From NCBI GenBank assembly GCA_949592205.1, contig CATIUR010000006.1, positions 63,546,001-63,610,000 of the forward strand: a stretch of DNA of 64,000 nt, read 5' to 3'. Below are positions 12,220 to 25,000 of the stretch, one piece after another (the first letter of the stretch is position 1; every line of letters begins with the position of its first letter). The notes beneath the pieces were generated by a model that worked only from the letters and a program-made list of their open reading frames with translations, was not told where the DNA came from and made no database searches. Origin of the DNA: Helichrysum umbraculigerum. Its lineage: Eukaryota; Streptophyta; Magnoliopsida; Asterales; Asteraceae. Both the position numbers and the translations under genes were made by a program.

Positions 12220-12539
12220 TCGCTCAGTCTCGTCTCTTCAATTTCAAGATCTCATAAAACCCTAGTTCAACTCCAATCGATCTACCCCAAAATTACTGGT
12301 ACAAATTCTCTCAATTACTCAATTTATACACATTTCTTACTACATTTATGTTCTCATTCCTTCTGACGAATTATTGCAATCTATGTTCAACATACTGTGT
12401 TTGATTTAGTATGTGTAACTTTTTATAGTTTGACTTTTTTCTTTTTTAGTCAAAATTTCTAAATTAGCGATCGCTTGATTTGTTTTCAGGTGTTCATCTT
12501 CAGTTGAGTAGTAACAGGTATTAATTAAAGTGATTTAGT
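12220..12539 (+). promoter_or_regulatory. 5' leader of the FAM91 gene with a probable UTR intron
   Basis: A CT-rich leader around 12225-12298 ends at a GT (ATTACTG|GTACAAATT). A pyrimidine-rich stretch then closes with TTGTTTTCAG ending at 12489, which reads as a UTR intron of about 190 bp. The coding ATG follows 50 nt later. The transcription start cannot be fixed from sequence alone. Confidence 0.5.
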
Positions 12540-15500
12540 ATGCTGCACGTACCGACGACGATTGAGGAACAGTTGTTATTGAGAGCAATTAAAGAAGAAT
12601 GTTCTTGGGAGAGTCTTCCTAAGAGACTTCAATCTACGTTGACTTCCAAAGATGAATGGCATCGAAGGTGCTAAATCATGCGTTTACTTGATCATACTTG
12701 TATCGCTGTATCTATATCTGTATACATACATATATTGCAATGTGGCTGGAACCGAACTGTTAGAAAACAACTTAGCTTTAGTGTGAAATGATACCGTTCA
12801 GTATTTGCAATAAGACGTAAAAGTAGAGGGGAAATGCAGATCTGACATGGAAATGTCATGTAAAATTACTAGAAGCAAATTGTTGTTGATATGGACTAGC
12901 GAATTTGAGCTACATTTAGTTAGACTCTATGAAATACTATTTGCTTCAAAAAAATATTGGCATGAGACTTCCTGGTTATATGGTAGGTTAGTAATTAGTA
13001 CTATTAACTTACAAGTAAGTCGTTAGAACCTCTTGTTGTGCTGCATGTCAATTTGCTTATAGTATCGTCTTTATTGTCAGGGTTTGAGTACTCTCCTTGG
13101 GAAAAGTCTTGATAAGAACATATATTTTGCAGGATAACAGAACATTGCATAAAGAAAAGGCTCCAATGGAACACATCTTTAGTCCGCAAAGTATGCAGAG
13201 AAGCAGAATATTACGAGGATATGATGCGTTATCTTCGAAGGAACTTAGCGGTGTGTTTTAAGCAAAATTAAGGACATGCTCACCTCTCTGTAATTGGGCT
13301 CCCAAACCATTTGCACAATATCTATTTATCTAATTATATATGTATTTTTTGTTTTGCAGCTGTTTCCTTATCACCTTGCTGATTACGTTTGCCGTGTAAT
13401 GAGAATTTCTCCATTCAGATACTATTGTGATATGATATTCGAAGTCATGAAAAATGGTAGTACTAGTTTGTTACATTAATTATCTGATTCTATTTTTACT
13501 TCTGTTGAAATGAGACCACTACAATCTGTGTTGGTGATACTGTTGTTGAAATGACTACTTTCTGTTGTTGCTTGATGACACTTCAAAGATACTTAGAAGT
13601 ACTTCTTTTTGGTTGCAAATTACTATGCTAAGCCTTTTTTCTCTTGATGGGTGTAACATTATACCGATTTAAATTCATATGCATGACAAGTGGATATGTA
13701 ACTTACATGCTAAGGTACTCTTTATGTTGGGTTTTTTCTTCTGAACTCTGTTGCTGGATGTATGCATCACTTTTAGTGGTTTTTCATCATTCATTTTCAA
13801 CGTTTCCAATTATTCCCAAGAAAAGTCTTATGTTCATATTATCTGCAGAACAACCTTACGATAGCATTCCAAATTTCAGCGCGGCAGATGCCCTGCGACT
13901 CACTGGTATAGGCAGAAATGAATTTATCGATATCATGAACAAATGTAGATCTAAGGTATATTCAAATTAGGTTTCTTGATCTCAAGTATTTTTGGTGCAA
14001 TCTACATCTTAATTGTGGCTGGGCACATTGTTCTTGTTTAATCTAATCATTCACAATGATTTGGAGCTCTCCAGAAAATTATGTGGAAGCTGAATAAGTC
14101 CATAGCCAAGGAATCATTGCCTACACATCCTGTGGACTTCACCATTGAACCATGGTGGGGAGTTTGCCTCGTTAACTTTACCTTGGAAGAGTTTAAGGTG
14201 AGATTCTTGATGAAACTTTCATCATGACACTGCTAACAGAGTGACAGTATTATGTAATATTAAGCCAATAATATCTCTACACGACCCTTGAAATATTTAA
14301 GATAGAATCTTGTCCTTTGTTGGTCATACAAGGTGGCAAATTGGCCATTTTAAAGTTATTTCAGATGTGCTTGTGGTGGGTCAGGTTGACCCACTGTACT
14401 TTGTTTCCTTTTGAATTTTTATATTAACCAATGTACTGTGATTTAAATTTTTGTTTGGTGTTAAAATAATAGTTTGTAGCATTCTAGCATTACATGCAGT
14501 AAACTAATTACAATGTAATGAGTTCAAAGTATCAAGTGCTTATGCCTCTTAAGTTGATTTGTTACAATCGTTACCCATTTTGACCTGCAAAATAACAAGC
14601 AGTTTTTTAGTTTTAGCCCACTTGGATATGTTGTTTACCCCACATAAAAATAAAAAATATATTCCTGCTTTTTTCTTGTACATCAGCCAACAATGCTCCT
14701 TCTAGTTATGAACAAACAGAGGTATGCTAATAAGCTTTGGCTTTCTTCTCTATCATGCATTGGTTGCAGAAACTTTCAGAAGAAGAAACAGCAACAATTG
14801 ACAAGATTTGTAAGGAGGAAGCAAATGCATTTATACTTTTCGATCCCGTGGTCATCAAGGGTCTTTATCGACGAGGGCTAGTCTACTTTGATGTTCCTGT
14901 TTATGCTGATGACCGTTTTAAAGGTAACATAATGAACTCAGTGTTATCACATCTTACGTCCAACTGTACATCACTTCACGTGTTATTCTGTTTATGAATT
15001 TCAAATTTTGATAAGTAATTTAGTGTTTCAGTGTCCAGGCTTGAAGGGTTTGTTTCCAACAGAGAGCAGTCATACGAAGACCCTATTGAGGAGTAAGTGA
15101 TTAGTCTTTTCGTATGAGCTCCTTTGCTTTTCGCTTCATCTAGAGGTGGTACTATGGGCGGGTGGGTGGGTTTGGTAACTGGTCATTTTTATTTATTTAA
15201 ATATTTTGGTCTAGGCCTTTACTCTTTTTAATCAATATCTATTGTGTTATATAATAAGGAAAAGTGCATGGTTGCATTAATAACTTAAGCTAGTGTTTGG
15301 TTTTTGGTTATGGTTTTGAAGGTTAGGTATGTAACTATGTAATTCATTCTTAACAAAGGTATTCTGTTAACGGGCTTAGGATTTTAAATTGGATATCAAA
15401 CACGCTAGTCTAGGCATAAACCCTCCTAGGGGAGTAGGAGGTGGTTTTTATAAGTTTATTTGTATTTACATTCCATCCTATTATATGAGTTCTTGCTACA

Positions 15501-18500
15501 AAACAAACGCCCCTACTTCTGGATTAAGCAGTTATGGGGTTGTATATAAGAAAAACACTTTGGGCAACTTTCAACCCGTTTGAATAATTGAGGGTTTTAT
15601 TCAAGCATCAATTTGTAGATATTGCCCATTTGATCTGACAGAGATAAAACATAATTTAAAGAAATTTGCACTTATCCTTGGTATTCTGCAAAGAAGTCTA
15701 GTGAAAAACTGTGCACTGCTAACTTTACTCTACAGGTTGCTGTATGCTGTTTTTGTGGTTTCAAGTGAGAACTCAACTGTTGCTGAGTTGGCGACAACAT
15801 TACAAGCTGAACTCCCTCAGCTGCAGGCTGCTGCATCTTTTGCTTGTCGATTAGGATGGGCAGTAAAACTAATCGACCCAGGATCTATTCTTCAAGAGCA
15901 AACTACTAATTCCCTTATTGATGAAGAAGGTTCTCTTGCTACTCTTGGCTCGGGAAACATGTCTACCGATGCCGGTTTATTTCAACAAGATACTTTAGGG
16001 ATAGAAAACCATGGTCCAAATTCTGCTTATGCACGTGTTGCATTTGTAGTTGATGCTAACATAACATCATATCTTATGATGGGTTCTGTTTCACCTGGTT
16101 AGTTTCCACTTCTCAATCTCTTCCTATTCTTATTTTGCTTTACAGGAATATTTTTATATTTTATTATCACATTTGTTTAGTCAAATTCTCTCCTTTTTAT
16201 GACTTTTACAGGCTTGAAATCTCACGCAGTAACACTATATGAAGCGGGAAAACTAGGTCATGCTAGCATCGAAGATCTTTGCAAAGATCTAAGCACATTA
16301 GAAGGAACAAAATTTGAGGGAGAGCTGCAGGAATTTGCCAACCATGCATTTAGCCTTCGAATTATTCTAGAGTGCTTAACATCTGGAGGACTTTCTCCTG
16401 ATGAATTAGACACACCTTACATCGGTTCTTCTACCAATGAAGAACTTACTTCTGTGGTTGCTGACATGTCACTTAAAGAAGATTCTGGACCTCCTACAAG
16501 TGATTTGGGTTCACTTGCCAACAATTCTGGTACCACTGCAAATGGAAACACCGATGATGTTGAGAAAGTGATGAAAACGAAAGTGAGAAAATACAGAGTA
16601 GATATCCTGCGGTGTGAAAGCTTGGCTAATCTTCCGGCAACTACACTCGATAGTCTATATAGACGTGACTACGACATTATTGTATCAATGGTTCCCCTTC
16701 CCGTTTCTTCATTATTACCGGGACCCAAAGGTCCGGTTCATTTTGGTCCGCCTTCACATTCCTCCATGTCACCATGGATGAATTTAGTATTATACTCAGC
16801 TATCGGTTGTGGGCCCATTTCAGTCGTTCTAATGAAGGGTCAATGTTTAAGATTGCTTCCCGCACCTTTGGCTGGTTGTGAGAAAGCCCTTCTATGGTCT
16901 TGGGACGGATCTGCAATCGCAGGTTTAGGAGCCAAGTTCCAAGGGAATCTGGTCAAAGGAAGTATTCTTCTGCATTGTTTAAATTCACTTCTCAAACACA
17001 CAGCCATATTAGTGCAGCCTTTTAGCAAGTTTGACCTTAGCGAGTCGGGGAAAATGAACACCATAGATGTACCCCTGCCGTTGAAGAACTCCGATGATTC
17101 ATTTGCTGATGTAAGCAAGGACTTAGGGTTAGACACAGATGAAAGCTTGAAGGTGAACTCCTTGTTGCGTGATTTAGCGGACAAAATGTCTCTATGGACT
17201 GTTGGTTATATTCGTTTGTTGAAGTTATACAAAGAAAACACCAACGCGTTTGCACGTGATGATGTGAATTATGAATGGGTTCCATTATGTTTAGAGTTTG
17301 GGATTCCTTTATTCAGTCCAAAGTTATGCAACCTTATATGTAAAAGAGTGGTTTCCTCACAGTTACTTCAAACAAGTTCGTTTACCACTTATCATGATGC
17401 GATGCAAGAACTGAGACGAAGGTTAAATGAAATTTCTTCTGAATATCAGTCAAGTGGTTCTAGTGCAAGAATGCTTTACCAAAGGGATCAACCTAGGACT
17501 CAAAAGAGTCAACTTATGACATATGCAAGTCAAAGGTGGAATCCTCTTACTGAGCCCTCTTCTCCAATTTCCGGAACAAGTGATTCTCAGAGGTTGAAAC
17601 TTGCCAACAGACAGCGTTGTCGTACTGAAGTCCTGAGCTTTGATGGTAACCTTCTTAGGTATGTTATGATTTGGCTTTCTGATTTTTATGAAGTGTACCT
17701 TAGTCTCATATAGATTTAAATTAGAGGTGAGAAGATGGGGCGGGCGTGTTAGTTACGCGCTAAGCTTTTTACTGTTCTCATTTTTACCTGTTTAGATAAT
17801 CTCTTAGTGTCAAATGATCACAAAATTTATACTTCACCGATAATCTAATTCTCTGAAAAACGTCTTTGGAGATTTTATGCATCTGCTACGATATAGGTGA
17901 CTTCTGGCCTGCTTGATATGTTCGATCCGTTTGACTCCTTTTCTTTCAAGCTACACCATCTGCTTTATTCATTTGAGATAAAGCATAATTATAATGATCC
18001 ATTCATAAGTAAATGGGTTAAATTTTGCAACCTTTATTCTCAACTGTTGTCCTCTTTGTAATTCCATTTGTTTGTATTATTGTATATGCTCCTCTTGGCA
18101 TCAAACTCCAGTATAACACATATAAGGAAAAAATTTTTTTTACTAGCTTGTGAAAAGATAGGTTGGCTTTGTTCGGCTGGCTAAAAGACAGTGACACGGT
18201 CATTCATGAAATTTAATTCGCACTTTATAATAACTTTGTGAACAGCGTTTCATCTTTTAAAAAAAAAAAAAAAATTGGTAACTTTCCATGATGTTCAATG
18301 GACATTGCAGGTCATATGCTCTGGGTCCAGCTTATGAAGACACCACAAAAATAAATGAAGACAGTAGTAAGGCTGAATCAGATGATAAGGACAGTGGAGA
18401 AACCGTTCTGCCAGGTGTTAATCTTCTGTTTGATGGATCTGAGCTTCGACCATTTGACATTGGGGCTTGCCTTCAGGCCCGACAACCGGCATCTTTGATA

Positions 18501-18545
18501 TCAGAGGCTTCAGCAGTCTCTGCTACATCTTCTGCAATCAAATAG
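12540..18545 (+). CDS. FAM91 family protein (FAM91A1-like), ten coding exons
   Basis: Coding exons: 12540-12667, 13133-13250, 13360-13456, 13849-13955, 14075-14197, 14770-14923, 15032-15092, 15736-16097, 16212-17658, 18311-18545. All junctions are GT-AG and the frame is continuous, giving 943 residues. The N-terminal FAM91 domain (residues about 5-330) includes LFPYHLADYVCRVMRISPFR and GRNEFIDIMNKCRSK. An acidic, Ser/Thr-rich linker (about 455-510) precedes the C-terminal FAM91 domain. Animal FAM91A1 acts with WDR11 and TBC1D23 in capturing vesicles at the trans-Golgi; the plant role is inferred from that. The start codon is supported because the N-terminus MLHVPTTIEEQLLLRAIKEE resembles plant homologues as I remember them. 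The reading frame stops right after SATSSAIK, apparently about 20 residues before the family C-terminus (see the entry at 20451). Confidence 0.93.
14198..14769. other. FAM91 intron 5 with a GGGTCAA/TTTTGACC-type intronic repeat
   Basis: The intron contains GTGGGTCAGGTTGACCCAC and GTTACCCATTTTGACC. These phrases recur in introns of the neighbouring ISA3 gene and suggest a shared interspersed repeat. Splice sites are AAG|GTGAGA and TTGCAG|AAA. Confidence 0.5.
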
Positions 18546-20450
18546 GAGACCCAAGAGCTACCATGTTAGTTGCCGAATTGCATATAGAAGAGTTTCTCTT
18601 TATACTAACTGGGATAAATTTCTTCACCTGGTGCTTTACTTCTGCTAGTTTGTTTCAGTCTCACACAAGCTCCGTTATCGCTGGAAAAGAATGAGGTATA
18701 CCCTGTCTGTCTCTATCTGTGTATGTGTACCATAGTTGCCAGAAACGTGATTCGCTTCGATTCGGGTACGCAAATCGGGTTCGCGGTTCGCTAGGTGCCA
18801 TGAATCCGATACGAGAGGGGTAGGCTCATTTCGGTTCGCTCTCCGGTACAACGTATCGTATAATTCGGTACTACGTACCATATGAATAATAATATAAATT
18901 TTGCATATGTAATATAGATTCTAAAAACCAAAACTTCAATATTCAACAAAATTTCTTTGGAATATATATGGTGTTAAATAGTTAAATTAATTTAGATTAT
19001 TAAAGTACTAAAAAGACTCATTTAATTTTTGGCATTAGTAGACAACTAGACACAGCAGTAAGTAGGCATACTTTACTGGAAATCTGGAAAGTCATTATTT
19101 AAATATTTATTTTAAAATAAATAAATAAATAAAATTGGAGACTATTGAAATACTCTTTCAGCCGCACAAATTGATTCAGTTCGCTTCGAAACGCGTTCAT
19201 ACATATTCTGGTACACCGTTTCTTTCGTCCCAAAACGTGAACCCGCCATCAATCGATTCGGAATCAAACCTTTCTGGAAACGTAAATTTATAACACGGAT
19301 TCACGTTTCCGAGCGTACCCGATTAGTAGGCGTACACGATTCGATACAGCCGAACCCAATTTGAAATTCGTGGCAAACCTAGCGAATCTGGTAACTATGG
19401 TGTGTACACACACACACACAATGAATGGCTTGATCCAAAACATTGTTTTGTCCAAATCTTTTAGGGTTTTCTTTTGAACAATTAGCTTGTCGAATGTGAT
19501 TAGAAAAGTGCTATTATTTCAGTAATAGTCCATTTTTTTAATAAATCAATTTAGGTAGTTTTATGCCTTAACATTACACTTTGGGATACTTACAACCTGT
19601 ATGACCGTTTGATTCAGTTCTCTTTTTTTAGCATCTCCTGATTTCCAGTGATAGCTTTTTGTAAAGTTTTTTTTGAGCAAAAAAGGATTTTAAAAGCTTT
19701 TTTAAAAAAAAAATAAATAAATAATCATTGGAGCACAAGACTTTTCTACGAGTAGGTAGAGAAATCTCTAGTCTTTGAGCAAGTTTTTTTGTTTGTTTAT
19801 TTTTTTTTATTTATCAATTTGAGTGTATAGTTTTTGAAGATAAAAGTTTTCTCATTGGAGTTGATAGCTTGTTTAAAAAACTTTTTGAGGTAACTAAGTA
19901 GTTGCCGTAGACTACTTTTAATATCACTATGGATGCTCTTAGCTAGTTGTTCTTTTTAATATTTTATTGATTCTTTTTATTCTATCCATTTGCCCGCTAT
20001 AGACATAACTTGAAATTACCCCATGAAATCGCCAACTTTACTTTTGTCCCATCTATTCTTTCAAGTGAAATTAGACCTTCCAACAATGGTAGCGACCCTC
20101 AAATTTAAAGCTTGACCTTCTTTCTTTGATGGTAACGACCCTCAAAGTAAGTAGTACGTAGCAGCAATTGAACCTGCTACCTCAATTTTACCTGTTTTCT
20201 GAATCTATCGTATATTATATATATACATTGACATGCTATTACATCCATTATTCCACATACCATATGAATGGGAGCTACAAAATGAAAATGCTAAATTACC
20301 ATCTTATATGCATCTATTCATTATGTGAAATAGTTTGATAATATATGTCTATACTCACGGGTAAGGACATATAAGTAGGCGTTGTTCATATAACCCCAAT
20401 TTTGCTTATTAATTACAAACTAGGCTCCTCATGCTGTTGCTTTTATGCAG
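18546..20450. other. Former last FAM91 intron or present 3' flank
   Basis: This 1.9-kb stretch separates the current stop codon from a FAM91-like C-terminal exon. It holds the foldback element, a short (AC)n run near 19405-19420 and AT-rich DNA. Its 3' end reads TTTTATGCAG, a good splice acceptor. At its 5' end I see TAGGAG where a CAG|GT donor would be expected. Confidence 0.55.
18730..19400. mobile_element. Foldback element inserted downstream of the FAM91 stop codon
   Basis: The ends are inverted: CCATAGTTGCCAGAAACG at the left and its near complement CTGGTAACTATGG at the right. The flanks share TGTGTA. Subterminal regions on both sides repeat CGATTCG/TTCGCTTCG-type phrases. The 671-bp element has no coding capacity. 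It lies between the last in-frame FAM91 exon and the orphan C-terminal exon. Confidence 0.72.
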
Positions 20451-20516
20451 GAGGGTCCTCCAAGTTTGTATTGGGTGAATGAAGAAAAATCATCTCAAGC
20501 CCGACTTTATCTGTAA
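20451..20516 (+). pseudogene. Orphan C-terminal exon of FAM91
   Basis: Directly after the acceptor TTATGCAG the frame reads EGPPSLYWVNEEKSSQARLY plus a final Leu and a TAA stop, 21 residues in all. From memory, plant FAM91 proteins end in a very similar EGPP-x-x-YWVNEE tail following an AIKQ. In this locus exon 10 instead runs AIK-TAG with no GT at the expected donor. The exon therefore appears disconnected from the main frame unless another donor is used. An RNA read across it would settle this. Confidence 0.7.
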
Positions 20517-21350
20517 AAAAGAGGCAATCCAGAGTTTAACGTTTTTTTGCACAAGGTATAAGTTGCTATATTGTTGTTACTTACAAATTCTGTTTACACA
20601 TATATGAACTGTGATGTTTATATACACCCAAAGTTGTGTTTTTGCCTTTTGCACATAGTGTAAGGAGAAGATTAGAGTATATTGATGTTTTGCGAACTGG
20701 GTTCAACTACATTTACCCTTCACCTATATTGTCATTAATATGATTTTTTCTTTTGTATGCGTTGAACGATGGTCATGCACATCGATTGGTCTAGATTTCG
20801 ATCCAACCTTTGTTGTTTTCTGTGTACATTGAATGACAAAATGTCAATTACTGGATTTCTATGGTTGTATCATGTTCTGTTGTTTGTTCCTTTATTTTTC
20901 CTTTCTGTAAACTATTTCTAGCAGATGAGCAACATGGTGTTTGTATATGCCAGAAAAGTCTTGGTTAGTATTGACAAGCGTGCAACGGTATGTCGGTATC
21001 TAGAGCCGGCAAATGAATTGTAAAGGCCTTATCGAATACCATATATGAGGCCCCATGATAATACACATTAAGAACTCGATAAAAATTTATAAGTGTTTTA
21101 AAACTTAAAAGTATTGTGGTGTTATTTCTTACATGTAGAAATGAAGGACTTCGTATTTTACACTTTTTGAGCCTTTTTTTTAATAATTTGTTGATCAAAT
21201 CTTTATAATCAATTAATGTTCTCTAGTTTGACCAAATTTGAGTCTTACTTTTATCTTTTATTCAGTTACGAATTTACGATAATTTTTACGACTTTAAAAC
21301 TATAGTAGAAATAAATGTCATTAAAAATATTAGTAATCATTTCTTAAAAG
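20517..21350. other. 3' flank of FAM91, no further gene
   Basis: The likely 3' UTR and intergenic DNA. No frame of interest is seen. T-rich stretches suit polyadenylation but no single site can be named. Confidence 0.5.
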
Positions 21351-21477
21351 GGGGTGATTTGTACACCACCAAAAATTAGTCATACACCATTAAAGCTGCT
21401 TTACAGTGTTGTACATTACAGTACAATGATGCATAAAAATGGTGTATGGCTATTTTTTTGGTGGTGTACATTCTAAT
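21351..21477. mobile_element. MITE related to the one at 8825
   Basis: A palindromic element of about 127 bp. GATTTGTACACCACCAAAAA at the left pairs with TTTTTTGGTGGTGTACATTC at the right, and the centre includes CAGTGTTGTACATTACAGTA. It shares the layout of MITE 3 in the 8.5-9.0 kb cluster. Confidence 0.65.
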
Positions 21478-21487
21478 TGAAACTCAA

Positions 21488-21515
21488 CTAGTATAAATCA
21501 CGTGCTATGCAACGG
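21488..21515 (-). mobile_element. Possible Helitron 3' end on the minus strand
   Basis: Read on the minus strand the sequence is CCGTTGCATAGCACG followed about 9 nt later by CTAGT. This is the hairpin-then-CTRR layout of plant Helitrons, with mismatches in the stem. The other end was not located. Confidence 0.4.
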
Positions 21516-21842
21516 TACACTAAATTTAATTCTAAATAGTGAACTAACAACAAGCGTTTCTTCATGCTTCTTATATACCTAGTGAAGAAAGTAAAGTGAG
21601 TTAAATTTATTTATTTTTATGTACGATAAAAACTGCAAAAGTAAAAAAATACTAAGTGAATACATTTTTGAAATAAAAACGAGAGTAGTGAGTATTTTCT
21701 ATTTTTATAGACAATGATATGCATATTTCTGTAACTAAAAAGTAATATTTACTTTATTTAAAAATAAAACCTAATGGTTAGATATTTATTTAGGACAGAA
21801 AAAGAAAAAAGAAAAGATAAAATAAGCATGAATCACAAACGT

Positions 21843-21848
21843 CACGTG
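21843..21848 (+). promoter_or_regulatory. G-box upstream of ISA3
   Basis: CACGTG followed by GC lies about 230 bp upstream of the ISA3 start codon. This is the classic ACGT-core site for plant bZIP/bHLH factors in light- and ABA-responsive promoters. Its use here is inferred from position only. Confidence 0.5.
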
Positions 21849-22041
21849 GCAGACATGTGATGAAATAGACGTCGTCCCGCGGCTTCTATGCTATTCTCGT
21901 AAGTCTGAAAGCTTCTCTTCTCTTGGATCACTCACTCATTCACTCCATCCTTCAATTTCAATCCAACTCTCAATCACAATTCACAAAACACACACATTTA
22001 GCATATTCACCGTGTGTTATTATTAATATCATCCAGACCAG

Positions 22042-22062
22042 ATGCGTAACTCTAATCGCTAA
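22042..22062 (+). other. Short upstream ORF in the ISA3 leader
   Basis: ATG CGT AAC TCT AAT CGC TAA encodes MRNSNR and ends nine bases before the main ATG at 22072. It lies in the likely 5' UTR. A minimal uORF so close to the start could lower translation, but this depends on the true transcription start. Confidence 0.5.
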
Positions 22063-22071
22063 TTCAGCACT

Positions 22072-25000
22072 ATGATTCTCAGCACAACAAATTCATCTTT
22101 CTATTCACCGTTAAAATTCCGTAATCGTTCTCTACCGATTTCGACATTTCACTCCTCTGCTGCTACTAGGTATCAAATTACGTCCGTTAATTTATGTTGT
22201 TCCTAATTTCGTTGTTTAATTACAGATGAAATGCTACTGCTGCTAATTTGTTTGATACATTTAACATACTTTACACATTTATATATCGTGTTGACACAGC
22301 AATGACACCATTGTATCTATACATTATAAGTTTCCGTTTCTTAGAATTCAAATAATGCAGTTTATTTGTATGCATAGTTTTTTGGGTAAAATTGATCAAA
22401 ATTTCGAATTCGAATCACATTCAATATTGAATCATATTGTTAAGTTTATCAAGTAGTTGAATTATTTCCATCAGTTGTGTTAATTACTTCGGCTGATTCA
22501 TTTCATTGTAACTCTAACTTCTGAAGAATCTATGTGTTGAAGAGCGGTAGTTTTTCTAATTATTATTATTTTTTAATTTCTTATTCAATTTTATTTTGTG
22601 GAACAGAGTAATTTGGGGTAGAAACGCATCAGGTAAATGTTCTGCAAGTGGATTTTTTGGGCAGGTATTCGGTCATCTTTTCACTCTCTTCAATTTCCAT
22701 TTGTGTTTAAGTCATGGATTGCCAACGTACTCTTCTTTTTGTTCCGACATCACCAATCAACCGGTTTATTATCAGGATCACCAACGTACTTTTAAAAAAT
22801 GAATTTCTTTGTAAATTTTGTTGGCGATCTTAACTCCGTACTAACAAGTATGTTGGCGATCTCAAACTCGTATGTAAAAGTACATTGGTGACCTCAACAC
22901 GAAATTAACAAGTACGTTGGTGATCCTAGTAATAAAACCGGTTGATTGGTGATCTCATAACAAAAAGGAGAGTACGTTAGCGATCCGTGACCTAAACCCT
23001 TTCCATTTACTAATACTGAGGATTATTATGTACATCCAATTTGTTTTTTATTACAACCAAACATACAATTGGTATTGACTAACGTGTTTACTCAGGTCAG
23101 AGGGTCAGAACAAGTTAAGTATAAGTCGGTGTATGTACACAGTCAGCGTGCGGAGGAGATTTTAATCGAGGTACTTGTCCTTGGTCCAGAACATAAACTT
23201 GTGTGTTCTTTAACTACTCGTACTATGTTTGGGGAAACTCGTGAAAATGTATATTCTTTTACATGTGAAGTGTGAACGTTTCACCTAGCCAATCCTTCTT
23301 TAAACTATATATCTTTTGAATGTAACATTGTCTGAAAATACTTTATAAATGACAATAGACACTGCTTCAATGTTTTATGTGTATTTAGTTTTAAAACGCT
23401 TTCATATATCTCGTAAAAAAATAAACTCATTTTTTGGTATGTTACAATGTTACATGAAGTAATTGATTTGAAAATTTTAATTTAATGAAGTCTTTATGCT
23501 CACATGCCTAGGAAATGTGGAAGGTGCTGCTTTTTTACATAATTCGGTTTCTACCAATGATCTGAGCTACATAATAACCTTATCCATGAATACATGGATG
23601 TTCTGTTAAAGAACTGTAGCATTTGGTAATTCAAGTAATTTCATTTTGAAACGTTCTAGGATGAAGTTGCAGTAATGTCAGAAACCGGCCCATCTTTGAA
23701 AAGCATCCCAGGCCTACCAAATCCTATTGGGGTATCAGAAACTGAAAACGGAATCAACTTTGCTCTTTTTTCACAACATGCAACTTCAGTTACACTTTGT
23801 TTATCACTTCCTGATAGGTGAGAGTGTATTTTTGCTGTTTCATAAGATAACATTCTATTTTGTTCGATCAAATACCATTTAAGCATAGCAGAAGATTGTA
23901 TTTATCAATAAAAGCTTCCTTCTTACATCCCTCTATATCAAAAGTTTTTCTTATAGGGTATAAATTAAATTTACAAGTACATACCGTGTTTCTTTTAGGG
24001 GAAATGATACATCTCCAAATGATGGAATGATTGAGCTGAAATTGGACCCACATGAAAACAAAACTGGAGATATATGGCACATATGTGTTCAAGTAATATC
24101 ATTTTTAGTTTAATTTTTACAATTTATGTTTATTCCTCTAATGAATGCTTACAGAAAAAGAACAATGAACTGTAGGAACTTCCTCGAAGCAATGTGATCT
24201 ATGGTTACCGGGTAGATGGTCCTCAAGGTTATAATCAAGGGCATCGTTTTGACAACAATGTTGTTCTTATTGACCCTTATGCAAAATTGATCGAAGGTCG
24301 CCGGATTTTTGGGGATTCGACTGATAAATTCTCTAAACTTTATGGAACTTATGATTTTAGTAGCCCGCCATTTGATTGGGGAGACAATTATGCCCTACCA
24401 AACGTACCAGAGGTAATGAATAAAAAGGGAATAGCCCAAGCTTATATGATACCATTTTGATCTTATAGCTGTTATTGCTTGTGTGCTGAGTTCTACTCTA
24501 ATCTTGCTATAATTGGTGTTGCTATTGCAGAAGGATCTTGTAGTATATGAGATGAATGTCCGAGCTTTTACAGCTGATAAATATAGTGGATTGGATCAAA
24601 ATATCCGGGGTAGTTACCTTGGTGTAATTGAGAAGGTAATGATACAAAATAGAGGTGACGATTTTATGCAATTTACATATAAATAGACCAATCCAGGTTA
24701 AGTTACAGTGTTCTCTCTAACAGATCAAACGGGTAAAGTCAACAGGTCAAATAGGTCAAAATTTGTAGTGTTTTTTTAAGCATACCTCCTCAATCTCTTT
24801 ATTCTAAAAGGTAGGTTATCATTGATATCATAGAATATTATTAATCTTGGTTAACATGCTAAGTGATTATAGAGAACTTCAATTTTTGGACATAACAATC
24901 GGGTCAACCCAACCCGACCTGTTTTGACCCATACGAAAACTATCCATTTTTACTCGAACCGCGATGACCTGTTACCCAATCTGCCGCCTGCGGCCTGACT

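Noticed and set aside
16840..17285. Two minus-strand frames of 114 and 82 codons
   Set aside because: They are antisense shadows of FAM91 exon 9.
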